Below are positions 25,706-34,868 of a stretch of DNA of 61,171 nt, piece after piece. The DNA comes from Deltaproteobacteria bacterium. Its GTDB lineage: Bacteria; Myxococcota_A; Polyangia; Polyangiales; Houyiibacteriaceae. The DNA is taken from positions 1 through 61,171 of the forward strand of contig JAFDAJ010000025.1 in the NCBI GenBank assembly GCA_019313915.1. Direction: 5' to 3'. A program made the translations under genes and the position numbers. The notes below the pieces were generated by a model. It did no database searches and was not told the DNA's origin. It saw only the letters and a list, made by a program, of their open reading frames with translations. Within the stretch, counting starts at the first letter, position 1; the number at the start of each line of letters is the position of its first letter.

Positions 25706-27295
25706 ATGTCCAACGTACGTGTTCTCGTGTCTGACAAACTCGCCGAGGCGGGTCTCAGGGTCCTGCGCGAGGCCCCGGGTGTCGAGCTCGAGTTTCGCCC
25801 CGGCATGAGTGAAGATGAGCTGTGTAGTGTCATCGGAGAGTACGACGGACTCATCATTCGTTCGGCAACGCAGGTCACTCCTCGGGTCGTCGAGGAAGCG
25901 CACAAGCTGAGGGTCGTCGGCCGCGCGGGCATCGGGGTCGATAACGTCGACATCCCGGCTGCAAGCCGTCGCGGCATCGTCGTGATGAACACCCCGACGG
26001 GCAACTCGGTGACGACCGCCGAGCACGCGTTGGCTCTCCTTGCTTCACTGGCGAGGAAGATTCCTCAAGCCGTTGCTTCGATGCGCACTGGCAAGTGGGA
26101 GAAGAGCAAGTTCCAAGGCCGCGAGATCGCTTACAAGACACTGGGCATCATCGGTCTAGGCAACATTGGGCGCATCGTCGCCGACCGCGCCCAAGGCCTC
26201 AAGATGAAGGTCATCGGCGTGGATCCGGTGATGAGTAGCGATCGCGCTGCCGAGCTCGGCATCGAGCTGGTCGAGTTCGATGAGCTGCTGAAGCGAGTGG
26301 ACTTCTTGACCATTCACGCGCCGCTCACGCCCGAGACGAAGAACATGATCAACGACGCGGCGTTCGACAAAATGAAGAGCGGCGCCCTGCTCGTCAACGC
26401 AGCCCGAGGGGGCATCGTCGACGAAGAGGCCCTGGCTCGCGCGATCACCGAAGGCAAGATCGCCGGCGCCGCCCTCGATGTGTTCGCCCAAGAGCCGATC
26501 GACCCCGACCACCCGCTGCTTGGGCTCGACAACGTATTGTGCACGCCGCACCTGGGAGCTTCCACTTCGGAGGCGCAGGAGCGCGTTGCGGTCGAAATCG
26601 CGGAGCAAGCGGTGAGCTACCTCCAGCAGGGGATCGTGAAGAACGCGGTCAACGTGCCCGCGCTTCCACAGGAAATCGCGGAACGGCTCACGCCGTACGT
26701 GGACGTCGCCAAGGCCCTCGGCAGCCTGATCGGTCAGCTCGATCCGATCGACGTGCGCGAGCTGAGGGTGACCTGCACCGGCGAGGCAGGCGAGCTTGGC
26801 GTGACACCGATCGCGCGCGCTGCGCTTGCCGGCTTCCTCGAACAGCACCTCGAGGAGCCCGTCAATCCAATCAGCGCGCCGTACGAGGCACAGGAGCGCG
26901 GCATTCGGCTAGCCGAAGTCAAAGAGGCGAGTGACCGGTACGCCACGACGATACGCGTGACCGTCACCGGCGAAAAAGGCATCCACACGGCAACCGGTAC
27001 GCCGGGCCGCAAGGGTGAGCCGCGTCTCGTCGGTCTGGAAGGCTACGAGATCGACGCCGTGATGGAAGGCTCGATCCTCATCATGCGCAACCAGGACCGC
27101 CCCGGCGTCATCGGGTCGGTCGGCACCCTGCTCGGCAGCCGAGGGATCAACGTCTCCCGGATGCAGGTGGGGCTCGACGAAAAGAGAGGCCAAGCCTTGG
27201 CGCTCTGGAACGTCGATACAACAGTCGGCAACGATGTTCTCGATGATCTTCGCGGCCTCGATCACGTCAGCAGTGTGCATACCCTGAGGCTCTGA
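25706..27295 (+). CDS. serA: D-3-phosphoglycerate dehydrogenase
   Basis: The 529-residue enzyme oxidises 3-phosphoglycerate to 3-phosphohydroxypyruvate, the first step of serine synthesis. It is a long-type PGDH. The NAD-binding motif GLGNIGRIVAD is at residues 150-160, the catalytic region VNAARGGIVDEEAL follows, and the catalytic histidine lies in CTPHLGAST. An intervening allosteric-substrate-binding domain (about 320-450) and a C-terminal ACT domain (about 455-529, LIMRNQDRPGVIGSVGTLLGSRGINVSRMQVG) indicate feedback control by serine. ATG 25706 has AGGAG upstream. hisZ follows after one base, forming a serA-hisZ-purA operon. Confidence 0.96.
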   Translation: MSNVRVLVSDKLAEAGLRVLREAPGVELEFRPGMSEDELCSVIGEYDGLIIRSATQVTPRVVEEAHKLRVVGRAGIGVDNVDIPAASRRGIVVMNTPTGNSVTTAEHALALLASLARKIPQAVASMRTGKWEKSKFQGREIAYKTLGIIGLGNIGRIVADRAQGLKMKVIGVDPVMSSDRAAELGIELVEFDELLKRVDFLTIHAPLTPETKNMINDAAFDKMKSGALLVNAARGGIVDEEALARAITEGKIAGAALDVFAQEPIDPDHPLLGLDNVLCTPHLGASTSEAQERVAVEIAEQAVSYLQQGIVKNAVNVPALPQEIAERLTPYVDVAKALGSLIGQLDPIDVRELRVTCTGEAGELGVTPIARAALAGFLEQHLEEPVNPISAPYEAQERGIRLAEVKEASDRYATTIRVTVTGEKGIHTATGTPGRKGEPRLVGLEGYEIDAVMEGSILIMRNQDRPGVIGSVGTLLGSRGINVSRMQVGLDEKRGQALALWNVDTTVGNDVLDDLRGLDHVSSVHTLRL

Positions 27296-27296
27296 G

Positions 27297-28637
27297 ATGT
27301 CCCCATCGGCGCGAAAGCGACGTCGGAACGCGGCGCGGCTCGGAAGCTCGACTCCCGGGCTGCCGATGACTCCGCCCGGCGGAATGCGCGACCTGCTGCC
27401 ACCTGCGTCCATGACGCGGACTCTGCTTTGGCAGCGGCTGATGGAGACGTTCGACCTCTACGGCTACCAGCGAGTGACGACCCCGCCGGTAGAGTACGCC
27501 GAAGTCATCGAACGCGGGCTCGGAACGGTCGACCGGCGGGACCTGGTGCGCTTCGTCGAACCCGAGTCGGGGGAAGTTGCGCTCTTGCGTCCAGACATCA
27601 CGCCGCAGATCGCCCGCATCGTGGCGACCCGACTGCAGGATCGGCCTGCACCCTGGCGCCTCTCCTACGAAGGCACGATCGTGCGACGGCGACGCGGCCG
27701 CGCGCGCAAGCAGCGCCAAGTTCTGCAGTGCGGTATCGAATGCGTTGGGCTGAAGGGCCCCGAGGCGGACGCCGAAGTGATTGAAGTGGCCGTGCGCGCA
27801 TGTGAGCGCGTGGGCCTACAGGATTTCTTGGTCGAGCTCGCGCAGGTGAAGATCGGCACCGAGGTGCTCGACCACGTGCCCGAAGACGCGCGCCTAGCGG
27901 TTGTCGAAACGCTCGCGGCCAAGGACGCCACCAACCTCGAGAAGCTCCTCAAAGACTCTGGCGTCGTCGCTGCCGAGCGCAAACGGCTGCTGATGCTTTG
28001 TGATCTCTATGGCGACCGATCGGTGCTCGCCGATGCACGCCGCCGACTTCGGAACGCGGCCGCGAAGCGCGCGCTCGACGAGCTCGAGCGCGTGGTGGAT
28101 CGTCTCGAAGCGGCCGGACTGGGCAACCGCATCGCTATCGACCTCAGCGATCTGCGCCGCCACAGCTACTACACAGGCGTGAGCATGACGCTTCTGGCCG
28201 CCGGGCCGGGGGAGCCGCTCGGGATGGGCGGACGGTACGACGATCTTCTCAGTCGGTACGACGCGCCGGCGCCGGCGACGGGGTTTGCCTTCGAGGTAGA
28301 CAACGTCCTGTGGGCGCTCTCTGATGCGGGCGTCTCGCTCAGGGGCGATCTGCCCCTGCGAGTCGTGGTGGCTGGAGGCAGTTATGCTCGGCGTGGCAAG
28401 ACGGCGGGGCTCTGGCGGAACCGCGGCGCGCGCGTTGCGGTCATCCCGGCCAAAAGCGAGGTCGAGGCCAAACAGTATGCTCAGGCGTGGGGTTACGATC
28501 TATTGATCTGGCAACAACGGAGCAACGCGCGTCTGACGCGCGTGCAGGACGGACGCTCGCGCGCGCTCAAAGGTGAGCCCGGCGACGAGCTGTTCGACGA
28601 ATTGTCTTCTTGGGCACGAGTTGGGAACGAATCATGA
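27297..28637 (+). CDS. hisZ: HisZ-like ATP phosphoribosyltransferase regulatory subunit with C-terminal extension
   Basis: The 446-residue protein is a histidyl-tRNA synthetase paralogue. Residues about 25-330 form the class II synthetase-like core: TPPGGMRDLLPP, YQRVTTPPVEYAEVIERGLG, LLRPDITPQIARIVATRL, and GMGGRYDDLLSRY. It lacks parts needed for tRNA charging, so the HisZ assignment fits. The last about 100 residues (LRVVVAGGSYARRGKTAGLWRNRGARVAVIPAKSEVEAKQYAQAW) resemble the anticodon-binding fold of synthetases, which most HisZ proteins lack. It overlaps purA by four bases; hisZ-purA adjacency is common in proteobacteria. No hisG is nearby. Confidence 0.85.
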   Translation: MSPSARKRRRNAARLGSSTPGLPMTPPGGMRDLLPPASMTRTLLWQRLMETFDLYGYQRVTTPPVEYAEVIERGLGTVDRRDLVRFVEPESGEVALLRPDITPQIARIVATRLQDRPAPWRLSYEGTIVRRRRGRARKQRQVLQCGIECVGLKGPEADAEVIEVAVRACERVGLQDFLVELAQVKIGTEVLDHVPEDARLAVVETLAAKDATNLEKLLKDSGVVAAERKRLLMLCDLYGDRSVLADARRRLRNAAAKRALDELERVVDRLEAAGLGNRIAIDLSDLRRHSYYTGVSMTLLAAGPGEPLGMGGRYDDLLSRYDAPAPATGFAFEVDNVLWALSDAGVSLRGDLPLRVVVAGGSYARRGKTAGLWRNRGARVAVIPAKSEVEAKQYAQAWGYDLLIWQQRSNARLTRVQDGRSRALKGEPGDELFDELSSWARVGNES

Positions 28638-29914
28638 GTGCATTGGTGGTGGTAGGAGCCCAGTGGGGGGACGAGGGCAAGGGTAAGGTCGTCGACCTCT
28701 ACGCTCCGTACGCCGATCTCGTCGTTCGATACGCCGGCGGCGCAAACGCGGGGCACACACTGGTGGTGGACGGTGAGAAACAAATTCTCCATCTGATCCC
28801 CTCCGGCATCCTTCACGAGCAGACCAGGTGCGTGGTCGGCCAGGGCACCGTCATCGACCCGGCGGTGTTCCTGAAGGAGATCGAGACACTGAATGAGCGA
28901 GGCGTCGGAACCGAGGGCCGGCTTCTGGTGAGTCAGCGTGCGCATGTCGTGCTGCCGCATCACAAATTGATCGACGAGCTCCGCGAAAAGAAGTCGGGCA
29001 ACGCAATCGGAACGACCAAGCGGGGCATCGGCCCGTGCTATGAAGACAAAGTTGCGCGGAGAGGTGTTCGCATGGGCGACTTGCTCGATCCCGAGCGACT
29101 GCGCGGGAAGCTCGTGGCAAACCTCGACTGCTGGCGTCCGGTTACGGAAGACCTCGGTGGCGCCCTTCCGAGCGCCGACGAGATCGCCGCGCAGTACGCG
29201 GAGCTCGGCCAAGCGCTCCGGGCGTACATCGGCGACGCCGCGGAGATCGTTCGCACATCGATTCAGGCCGACGAGAAGATTCTTCTCGAGGGCGCACAGG
29301 GCACGATGCTCGACATCGACAATGGAACCTACCCCTTCGTCACGAGCTCGAACGCGGTTGCGGGCGGCGCGTGCGCGGGCGCGGGGATTGGCCCGACACA
29401 CATCCGGCGAGCCGTCGGGATTGCGAAAGCATACACGACCCGCGTCGGCGGTGGACCCTTCCCGACCGAGCTCGAAAACGTGACCGGCCAACGCCTCCGA
29501 GATGCGGGCGCCGAGTACGGCTCAACGACTGGGCGCCCCCGGCGCTGCGGGTGGCTCGATCTGGTCGCACTTCGTCACGCCGTCGCGGTCAACGGTCTGA
29601 ACGAGCTGGCTATCACGAAGCTCGACGTGCTGTCAGCACTGCCGGAACTCGAGGTCTGCGTGGCGTACGAGCTCGACGGCGAGCGCCTCGCCTACCCTCC
29701 ATACGAGCGCGTCGAGGACGTTCAACCCATCTACGAGACGCTCGAAGGCTGGAACGAAGATCTCACGTCGTGCCGCACCCGGGACGATCTTCCCCTCGCC
29801 GCCCAGCGGTACCTCGCGCGGATCGAGCAGGAAGTCGGGTGCCCCGTGGGCGTGGTCAGCGTAGGCCCCGACCGCGAAGACACCGCCGACCTGCGCGATC
29901 CCTTCAGCGCCTAG
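28634..29914 (+). CDS. purA: Adenylosuccinate synthetase
   Basis: The 426-residue cytoplasmic enzyme joins IMP and aspartate using GTP, the first dedicated step to AMP. The N-terminal GTP-binding loop GAQWGDEGKGKVVD is at residues 8-21, followed by YAGGANAGHTLVVDGEK with the catalytic histidine. KRGIGPCYEDK, EGAQGTMLDIDNGTYPFVTSSN and TTGRPRRCGWLDLVALR are all family landmarks. Length matches the usual 425-430 residues. The ATG overlaps the hisZ stop (ATGA), so translation is coupled in the serA-hisZ-purA operon. The convergent ridA gene ends four bases after it. Confidence 0.97.
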   Translation: MSALVVVGAQWGDEGKGKVVDLYAPYADLVVRYAGGANAGHTLVVDGEKQILHLIPSGILHEQTRCVVGQGTVIDPAVFLKEIETLNERGVGTEGRLLVSQRAHVVLPHHKLIDELREKKSGNAIGTTKRGIGPCYEDKVARRGVRMGDLLDPERLRGKLVANLDCWRPVTEDLGGALPSADEIAAQYAELGQALRAYIGDAAEIVRTSIQADEKILLEGAQGTMLDIDNGTYPFVTSSNAVAGGACAGAGIGPTHIRRAVGIAKAYTTRVGGGPFPTELENVTGQRLRDAGAEYGSTTGRPRRCGWLDLVALRHAVAVNGLNELAITKLDVLSALPELEVCVAYELDGERLAYPPYERVEDVQPIYETLEGWNEDLTSCRTRDDLPLAAQRYLARIEQEVGCPVGVVSVGPDREDTADLRDPFSA

Positions 29915-29917
29915 GGT

Positions 29918-30310
29918 CTAGCCTTCGATCCTCGCGGTGAAGTCGATTTCGACCCTTGCTCCCTTCGGTAGCGCAGCAACCTGCACGGTCGCACGCGCCG
30001 GCGGAACGAGCCCCTCGAAGAACGCTGCATAAACCTGATTCATTGTCGAGAATTCACTCATATCCGCTAGATAGACAGTAGCTTTCACGACATCGCCTCG
30101 ATTCACTCCTGCTTTCTCGAGGACCGCGTCCAGGTTCTTCAACACCTGCCGTGTCTCAGCTTCGATATCTCCGTCACCGACCAGTTGGGCCTCGTCTGGG
30201 TCGAGGGCGATCTGCCCTGAACAGTAGACCCACTGCCCGACGGCGACCGCCTGGCAGTATGGGCCGATGGCGGCGGGCGCCCCATGAGTCTCGATTCGCT
30301 TCTTCGTCAT
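29918..30310 (-). CDS. ridA: RidA family enamine/imine deaminase
   Basis: The 130-residue protein belongs to the RidA/YjgF/UK114 family, which hydrolyses reactive enamine and imine intermediates of amino-acid metabolism. Typical landmarks are PAAIGPYCQAVAVGQWVYCSGQIALDP near the N-terminus and PPARATVQVAALPKGARVEID at the C-terminus, including the catalytic arginine in ARATVQV. It forms homotrimers in the cytoplasm. It is convergent to purA and divergent from xthA with only 24 bp between the start codons, so at least one of those promoters must lie inside coding sequence. Confidence 0.94.
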   Translation of the reverse strand: MTKKRIETHGAPAAIGPYCQAVAVGQWVYCSGQIALDPDEAQLVGDGDIEAETRQVLKNLDAVLEKAGVNRGDVVKATVYLADMSEFSTMNQVYAAFFEGLVPPARATVQVAALPKGARVEIDFTARIEG

Positions 30311-30334
30311 GATTCCATGCTAGTTCATACTGGC

Positions 30335-31105
30335 ATGAAGGTCGCCACGTGGAACGTAAACTCGATCCGGGCGCGCCGGCAGCACGTAATCGACTGGCTC
30401 GATGCGGCACAGCCCGACGTCCTGTGTCTGCAGGAGCTGAAGGTGACCGACGCGGACTTCCCGTACGACGAAATTCAGGAGTGCGGGTACCAGGCCGTAG
30501 TCTCGGGGCAGAAGACCTACAACGGAGTGGCCATCATCAGCCGGCACCCCGTCGCGAACGTCGTTGAGGGCCTTGGTGACGACGAAGACGACCCTCAGGC
30601 TCGGTTGATCAGCGGCGAGGTCGACGGTGTGACGATCCTCAGCGCCTACTTCCCGAACGGAGGCGAGGTGGGCTCCGACAAGTTCGAATACAAGCTTCGA
30701 TGGATGTCGCGGCTCCGCCAGGCGCTCGCCAAACGATTCGATCCGGAGACCGACCAGGTCGCCCTCTGCGGAGACTTCAACGTGGCGCCGTGGGACGACG
30801 ATATCGGAAGGCTTGCCGACTGGCGCTCATCCGTGCTCGCGTGCGATGCGGTGAGGGAGGCGTTAAACGACATTGCCTCCTTCGGGCTTCACGACGTGGT
30901 ACGCCCGTTTCACCCGACCGGTGGCGTATTTTCCTGGTGGGACTACCGCGGAAGGGGCTTCGAGCGGGGCAACGGGCTTCGTATCGACCACATCTACAGC
31001 ACGCCCAAGCTTGCCGAGCGCGCGATTGGCGCAGTGGTCGACCGCGACGAGCGCGCGCGGAAGTCGCCCTCGGACCACGCCCCTGTGGTGGTGGAGTTCG
31101 CATGA
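30335..31105 (+). CDS. xthA: Exodeoxyribonuclease III
   Basis: The 256-residue AP endonuclease/3'-exonuclease acts in base excision repair. Family landmarks are MKVATWNVNSIRARRQHVIDWL, VLCLQELKVTDADFP (catalytic Glu), the NGVAII segment, CGDFNVAPWDDDI, and the C-terminal GLRIDHIYST and SPSDHAPVVVEF with the Asp-His pair. ATG 30335 is chosen because it gives the canonical N-terminus; ATG 30317 upstream would add MLVHTG. It overlaps the next membrane-protein gene by four bases (ATGA), and an M1 peptidase gene follows, so the three are probably one operon. Confidence 0.94.
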   Translation: MKVATWNVNSIRARRQHVIDWLDAAQPDVLCLQELKVTDADFPYDEIQECGYQAVVSGQKTYNGVAIISRHPVANVVEGLGDDEDDPQARLISGEVDGVTILSAYFPNGGEVGSDKFEYKLRWMSRLRQALAKRFDPETDQVALCGDFNVAPWDDDIGRLADWRSSVLACDAVREALNDIASFGLHDVVRPFHPTGGVFSWWDYRGRGFERGNGLRIDHIYSTPKLAERAIGAVVDRDERARKSPSDHAPVVVEFA

Positions 31106-32172
31106 CCTCGTTGGTCGTCTTGGGAGCATGCGCCCTCATCCCCTGGACGCTCTGCGCGGGGTCGCGAGCTTTATTGACGGTCGGAGAATCGGCGCCACCG
31201 GCAATGCGTGAACGAGCACTCCGACACTATCGGCGCGCGACGCTTTTTGGGGCCATCTTGGTGCTTCCGACCTCGGCCGTTGCAGGCGCGCTGCTCGTCG
31301 ACCCGTCATTATCGACACGCTGGCCGGTGACGGGCTCCTGGTTCTTCGCGTCGGTGAGCGCAATGACGGCGTCGGTGAGCCTCGCGCTGTCGCGACGCAC
31401 CCCTGAAGAGGCCGCGGCCATGTCGCATCTCGAAACCGCTGGACGCGCCGTACAAATGTCCACCTTCCCCGTCTTGGCCGTTGGGCTCTCGTTGCTTGTC
31501 GGTGCGGGGATCGAAGCACTGCTTCCGTTGGGTCCTATCGCCCATGCGCTCGCGACCGCGCTGCTTAGCGTCGCCGTGGTGATCTTCGTCAGCCTTTGGC
31601 TCGTGATGAAGCTGGGCGTGTGGCCCGTGTTCCCGTATCGCATCGAAGCCGATGGTGTGTCCTGGCGACTCGCCCACCTTCCAGCGCCGACCCCTTTTCT
31701 TACGCACACCGCCGCATTGCCTTGGCTTCGGACGGCCTTGGTGAGCGACGGCCTATTCACCCGGGCCCCCGAGCAGCAGTGGCAGACCTTGGTCCGGTAC
31801 GAGGTGGGCGGCGCGTTGAGCTCCCGGCGCGATCGTGCGGCGGGATGGGCCATCGCGATTCCATTGTCGCTCATCGTTTTCATCGCGGCTGGTGCCGTGG
31901 GAGCTGACAGTCCGCACAAGCTCGTCGCAGCGACTGCCTTGGCGGTGTTCTTCACGGCAACCGCCAGCTGGTTCGCCAACCGGCAACCGGCGTCGAAGGT
32001 CGCGATCGGTGCGGAAGGTCCATCGATGCAGGAGCTCGCCCAAACACTTCGCACCCTCCCACCGTGCCTTGGGCAAGCGCTGCCGCGCACGTCACACAAA
32101 CCCTTGGGGTCGGCTCTGTACGATCGCTTGTTCGCGCTGGGCCACGATCCTGGAAGAAGACCGCACACATGA
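31102..32172 (+). CDS. Multi-pass membrane protein resembling an M48 peptidase with a lost zinc motif
   Basis: The 356-residue membrane protein has about six helices and overlaps xthA (ATGA) and the M1 peptidase gene (ATGA). Residues about 205-240 read PFLTHTAALPWLRTALVSDGLFTRAP then EQQWQTLVRYEVGGAL. In M48 peptidases the same arrangement is a strand plus (S/T)DxLL, then a helix with HEIGH or HELGH. Here the metal-binding HExxH position is YEVGG, so both histidines are gone, and only the glutamate-like position remains. The final SALYDRLFALGHD also resembles the conserved M48 C-terminus. I infer a catalytically dead M48-like protein, possibly an adaptor for the M1 peptidase; this is my alignment by eye. 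Confidence 0.72.
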   Translation: MTSLVVLGACALIPWTLCAGSRALLTVGESAPPAMRERALRHYRRATLFGAILVLPTSAVAGALLVDPSLSTRWPVTGSWFFASVSAMTASVSLALSRRTPEEAAAMSHLETAGRAVQMSTFPVLAVGLSLLVGAGIEALLPLGPIAHALATALLSVAVVIFVSLWLVMKLGVWPVFPYRIEADGVSWRLAHLPAPTPFLTHTAALPWLRTALVSDGLFTRAPEQQWQTLVRYEVGGALSSRRDRAAGWAIAIPLSLIVFIAAGAVGADSPHKLVAATALAVFFTATASWFANRQPASKVAIGAEGPSMQELAQTLRTLPPCLGQALPRTSHKPLGSALYDRLFALGHDPGRRPHT

Positions 32173-34859
32173 ACGTGATCCCCGCGCGCGCCGCCCTCTC
32201 CGTTTCTTTCCTGTGCGTGGCGCTGGCCGCGTGCGGAGGCACACGGGACACAAGCGAGACGACGCCGAGCGTGTCGTACGCTCCCGAAGGCCGGCTTCCC
32301 GAAGGGGTTCGTCCGACCAGCTATCGCTTGAGCCTCACCATCATTCCGGACCAGGAAGTCTTCTCTGGAACGGCGGTGATCGGGATCGAGCTCGACGAGC
32401 CTTCCGCCACGATATGGATGCACGGCCAGGGCTTGAACGTCACGGCGATGCATGCGGCTCACGCGACGACTCGGATCCCAGCTACCTGGGAGCAGAGAAC
32501 ATCCGATGGAGTGGTGCGCGTCGAGCTGCAGGAAGCATTGCCCGCGGGCAGAAGCACCCTGCAGATCGAGTACACCGCCGCTTTCGATACGCCCCTACGA
32601 GGCCTCTACCGCGTGGAGTCTGGCGGCTATGCCTATGCCTTCACCCAGTTCGAATCGATCAGCGCGCGGTTGGCGTTTCCGTGTTTCGACGAGCCGCGCT
32701 TCAAGACGCCGTTCGACGTGACCCTCACGGTTCCGGCCAGCCAAGTTGCCGCGGCGAATACCCCGGTCGACCGCGCCATCAAGCTCCCCGACGGGCTTCA
32801 ACGGATCAGTTTCGTGCCGACCACGCCTCTGCCCACCTATCTCGTCGCGTGGGCAGTCGGCCCCTTGGACGTCGTCACCGGGCCGACTATTCCTCCCAGT
32901 GAAGGACGCCCCTTCCCGGTTCCGCTTCGCGGTATCGCGGCCAACGGCCATGGGGAGCAACTCCGCTACGCGCTCGAGCGCACGGGCGAGTTTGTGAAGG
33001 TGCTCGAAGACTATTTCGGCATCCCCTACCCGTACCGAAAGCTCGACTTAGTCGCGGTTCCCGACTTCTCGGCGGGCGCGATGGAGAACGTCGGTCTGAT
33101 CACGTTTCGCGAGTGGCTTCTATTGCTCGACGCAGAGCGCGCGACCGAGAACCAACGCCGCGCGTTCGCCTATGTGCTGGCACACGAGCTTGCGCATCAG
33201 TGGTTTGGAAATCTAGTGACGATGCCGTGGTGGGACGACATCTGGCTCAACGAGGCTTTCGCGACCTGGATGGGCAACAAGGTCGTGCAGACACTGCACC
33301 CCGAATACCGTTCGGACCTCGGGAGCCTCGCCTCCGCGCATCGCGCGATGGGGTTGGACAGCCTCACAAGCGCACGCGCCATCCAACAACCGGTCGAGAG
33401 CAGTCACGACATCAAGAACGCCTTCAGCCCGATCACTTATGAGAAAGGCGGGGCGGTCCTCGCAATGTTTGAGCGTTGGATGGGCGCCGACACGTTCCGC
33501 GAAGCCATCAGGCTCTACCTTCGCCGGCACCAAGGAAGCACTGCAACATCGGGCGACCTTCTCGCTGCGCTCGACGAGGTCAGCGCCGAGGACATCACAC
33601 CGCCCTTTCTCACTTTTCTAACCCAGCCCGGTGTGCCCCTGGTCTCAGGAGCTGCACAAGCGTGTGCAGGTGGCTCGCGCAAAGTTCGGCTTGCGCAAGA
33701 ACGATACTTTCCAATCGGCTCGAGCGGCGACACGGAACACGTCTGGCAGATCCCGCTTTGCGTTCGGCATGATGCAGGAACCACATGCGGTGCCCTCGAG
33801 GGTGCCAACGGGCACATCGACCTCCCGGGTTGCCCGACCTGGTGGATGCCCAACGAGAACGGCGCCGGCTACTTCCGCTTCTCGATGTCCCCAGCGGATT
33901 GGACGAGTCTAAGAACGAAGGGGTTCGCCCAGCTCTCGGACCGCGGGCGAATGGCTGTCGCCGACAGCGTGCAGGCTGCATTTGACCGTGGGGCAATGGA
34001 CGTGGAGGGCCTGCTTCCCTGGTTGCCGGCATTCGTTGCCAGTCCATTGAGACAGGTTGCGGGCGCGCCGATGGTGTCCCTCCGTTTCATGATCCGCGAC
34101 GCCGCGCCGCCGGAGGTGCGAGGCAACGTCACATCCTATGCAAGCCGGCTCTACCGGAGGCGCTACAAGAAGCTCGGCTGGCGCGCACGCCCCGGCGACT
34201 CGAGTGACACGAAGCTTCTTCGAGAAGCTGTGATCCGCTTCATGGTCATGGATGTCCGCGATCGGGAGGCCCGCGCGCGGGCAGCTCGTCTGGGCAGGGC
34301 CTACGCGGGCTATCGAACCAAGGAGAAGCGGGCCGTCGTCGATCCTCAGCTCGCCGGGCTCGTGCTTGCTACTGCGGTTCAAGAGAGCGGCGAAGGATTC
34401 TTCGAGCATCTGCTCGATCTCCTCGATTCGAACACCGACGCGACGAAGCGCAACCGCATCCTTTCGGCGCTCGGACATGCGGAAAGCCAAACGCTCGCCG
34501 CACGCGCACTCGACTTGTCCCTGGACCCGCGACTTCGCGTCAACGAAATCGCGCGCCTGATGCGGGCACAGTTCCATAATCCGCACACCCGCGATCGCGC
34601 GTGGGAATGGTTCACGGAGCACTTCGACGAGCTCACCGCCCGATTCGGCCCGTCGCGAGGCGGAGGGATGCCCTGGTACGCTGCCTCATTCTGCAGCGAG
34701 GAAGCCGCCGAGGAGGTGCAACGATTCTTCGAACCTAGAGTGGCGGAGCTGACCGGCGGTCCGCACAATCTGGCGGGCGCTGTCGAGGCGATTTCGTTAT
34801 GCGCCGAAAGGGCGCGCACTTACAGACCAGGCGTGAAGCGGGCGTTTGCCTTACGCTAG
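32169..34859 (+). CDS. M1 family zinc aminopeptidase, lipoprotein
   Basis: The 896-residue protein begins with a lipoprotein signal (LSVSFLCVALAAC then GG), so it is exported and lipid-anchored, unlike cytoplasmic PepN. The M1 domain follows: YRLSLTIIPDQEVFSGTAVIGIEL, the GAMEN motif (303-307), and HELAHQWFGN with zinc ligands at 339 and 343 and the third ligand Glu in NEAFATWMG. A conserved TYEKGG-like region (ITYEKGGAVLAMFERWMG) and a C-terminal HEAT-like helical domain follow (ERAP1_C-like). It is the last gene of the xthA-M48-like-M1 unit. Peptide digestion at the cell surface or periplasm is the likely role. Confidence 0.93.
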   Translation: MNVIPARAALSVSFLCVALAACGGTRDTSETTPSVSYAPEGRLPEGVRPTSYRLSLTIIPDQEVFSGTAVIGIELDEPSATIWMHGQGLNVTAMHAAHATTRIPATWEQRTSDGVVRVELQEALPAGRSTLQIEYTAAFDTPLRGLYRVESGGYAYAFTQFESISARLAFPCFDEPRFKTPFDVTLTVPASQVAAANTPVDRAIKLPDGLQRISFVPTTPLPTYLVAWAVGPLDVVTGPTIPPSEGRPFPVPLRGIAANGHGEQLRYALERTGEFVKVLEDYFGIPYPYRKLDLVAVPDFSAGAMENVGLITFREWLLLLDAERATENQRRAFAYVLAHELAHQWFGNLVTMPWWDDIWLNEAFATWMGNKVVQTLHPEYRSDLGSLASAHRAMGLDSLTSARAIQQPVESSHDIKNAFSPITYEKGGAVLAMFERWMGADTFREAIRLYLRRHQGSTATSGDLLAALDEVSAEDITPPFLTFLTQPGVPLVSGAAQACAGGSRKVRLAQERYFPIGSSGDTEHVWQIPLCVRHDAGTTCGALEGANGHIDLPGCPTWWMPNENGAGYFRFSMSPADWTSLRTKGFAQLSDRGRMAVADSVQAAFDRGAMDVEGLLPWLPAFVASPLRQVAGAPMVSLRFMIRDAAPPEVRGNVTSYASRLYRRRYKKLGWRARPGDSSDTKLLREAVIRFMVMDVRDREARARAARLGRAYAGYRTKEKRAVVDPQLAGLVLATAVQESGEGFFEHLLDLLDSNTDATKRNRILSALGHAESQTLAARALDLSLDPRLRVNEIARLMRAQFHNPHTRDRAWEWFTEHFDELTARFGPSRGGGMPWYAASFCSEEAAEEVQRFFEPRVAELTGGPHNLAGAVEAISLCAERARTYRPGVKRAFALR

Positions 34860-34868
34860 CGAGCGCTC

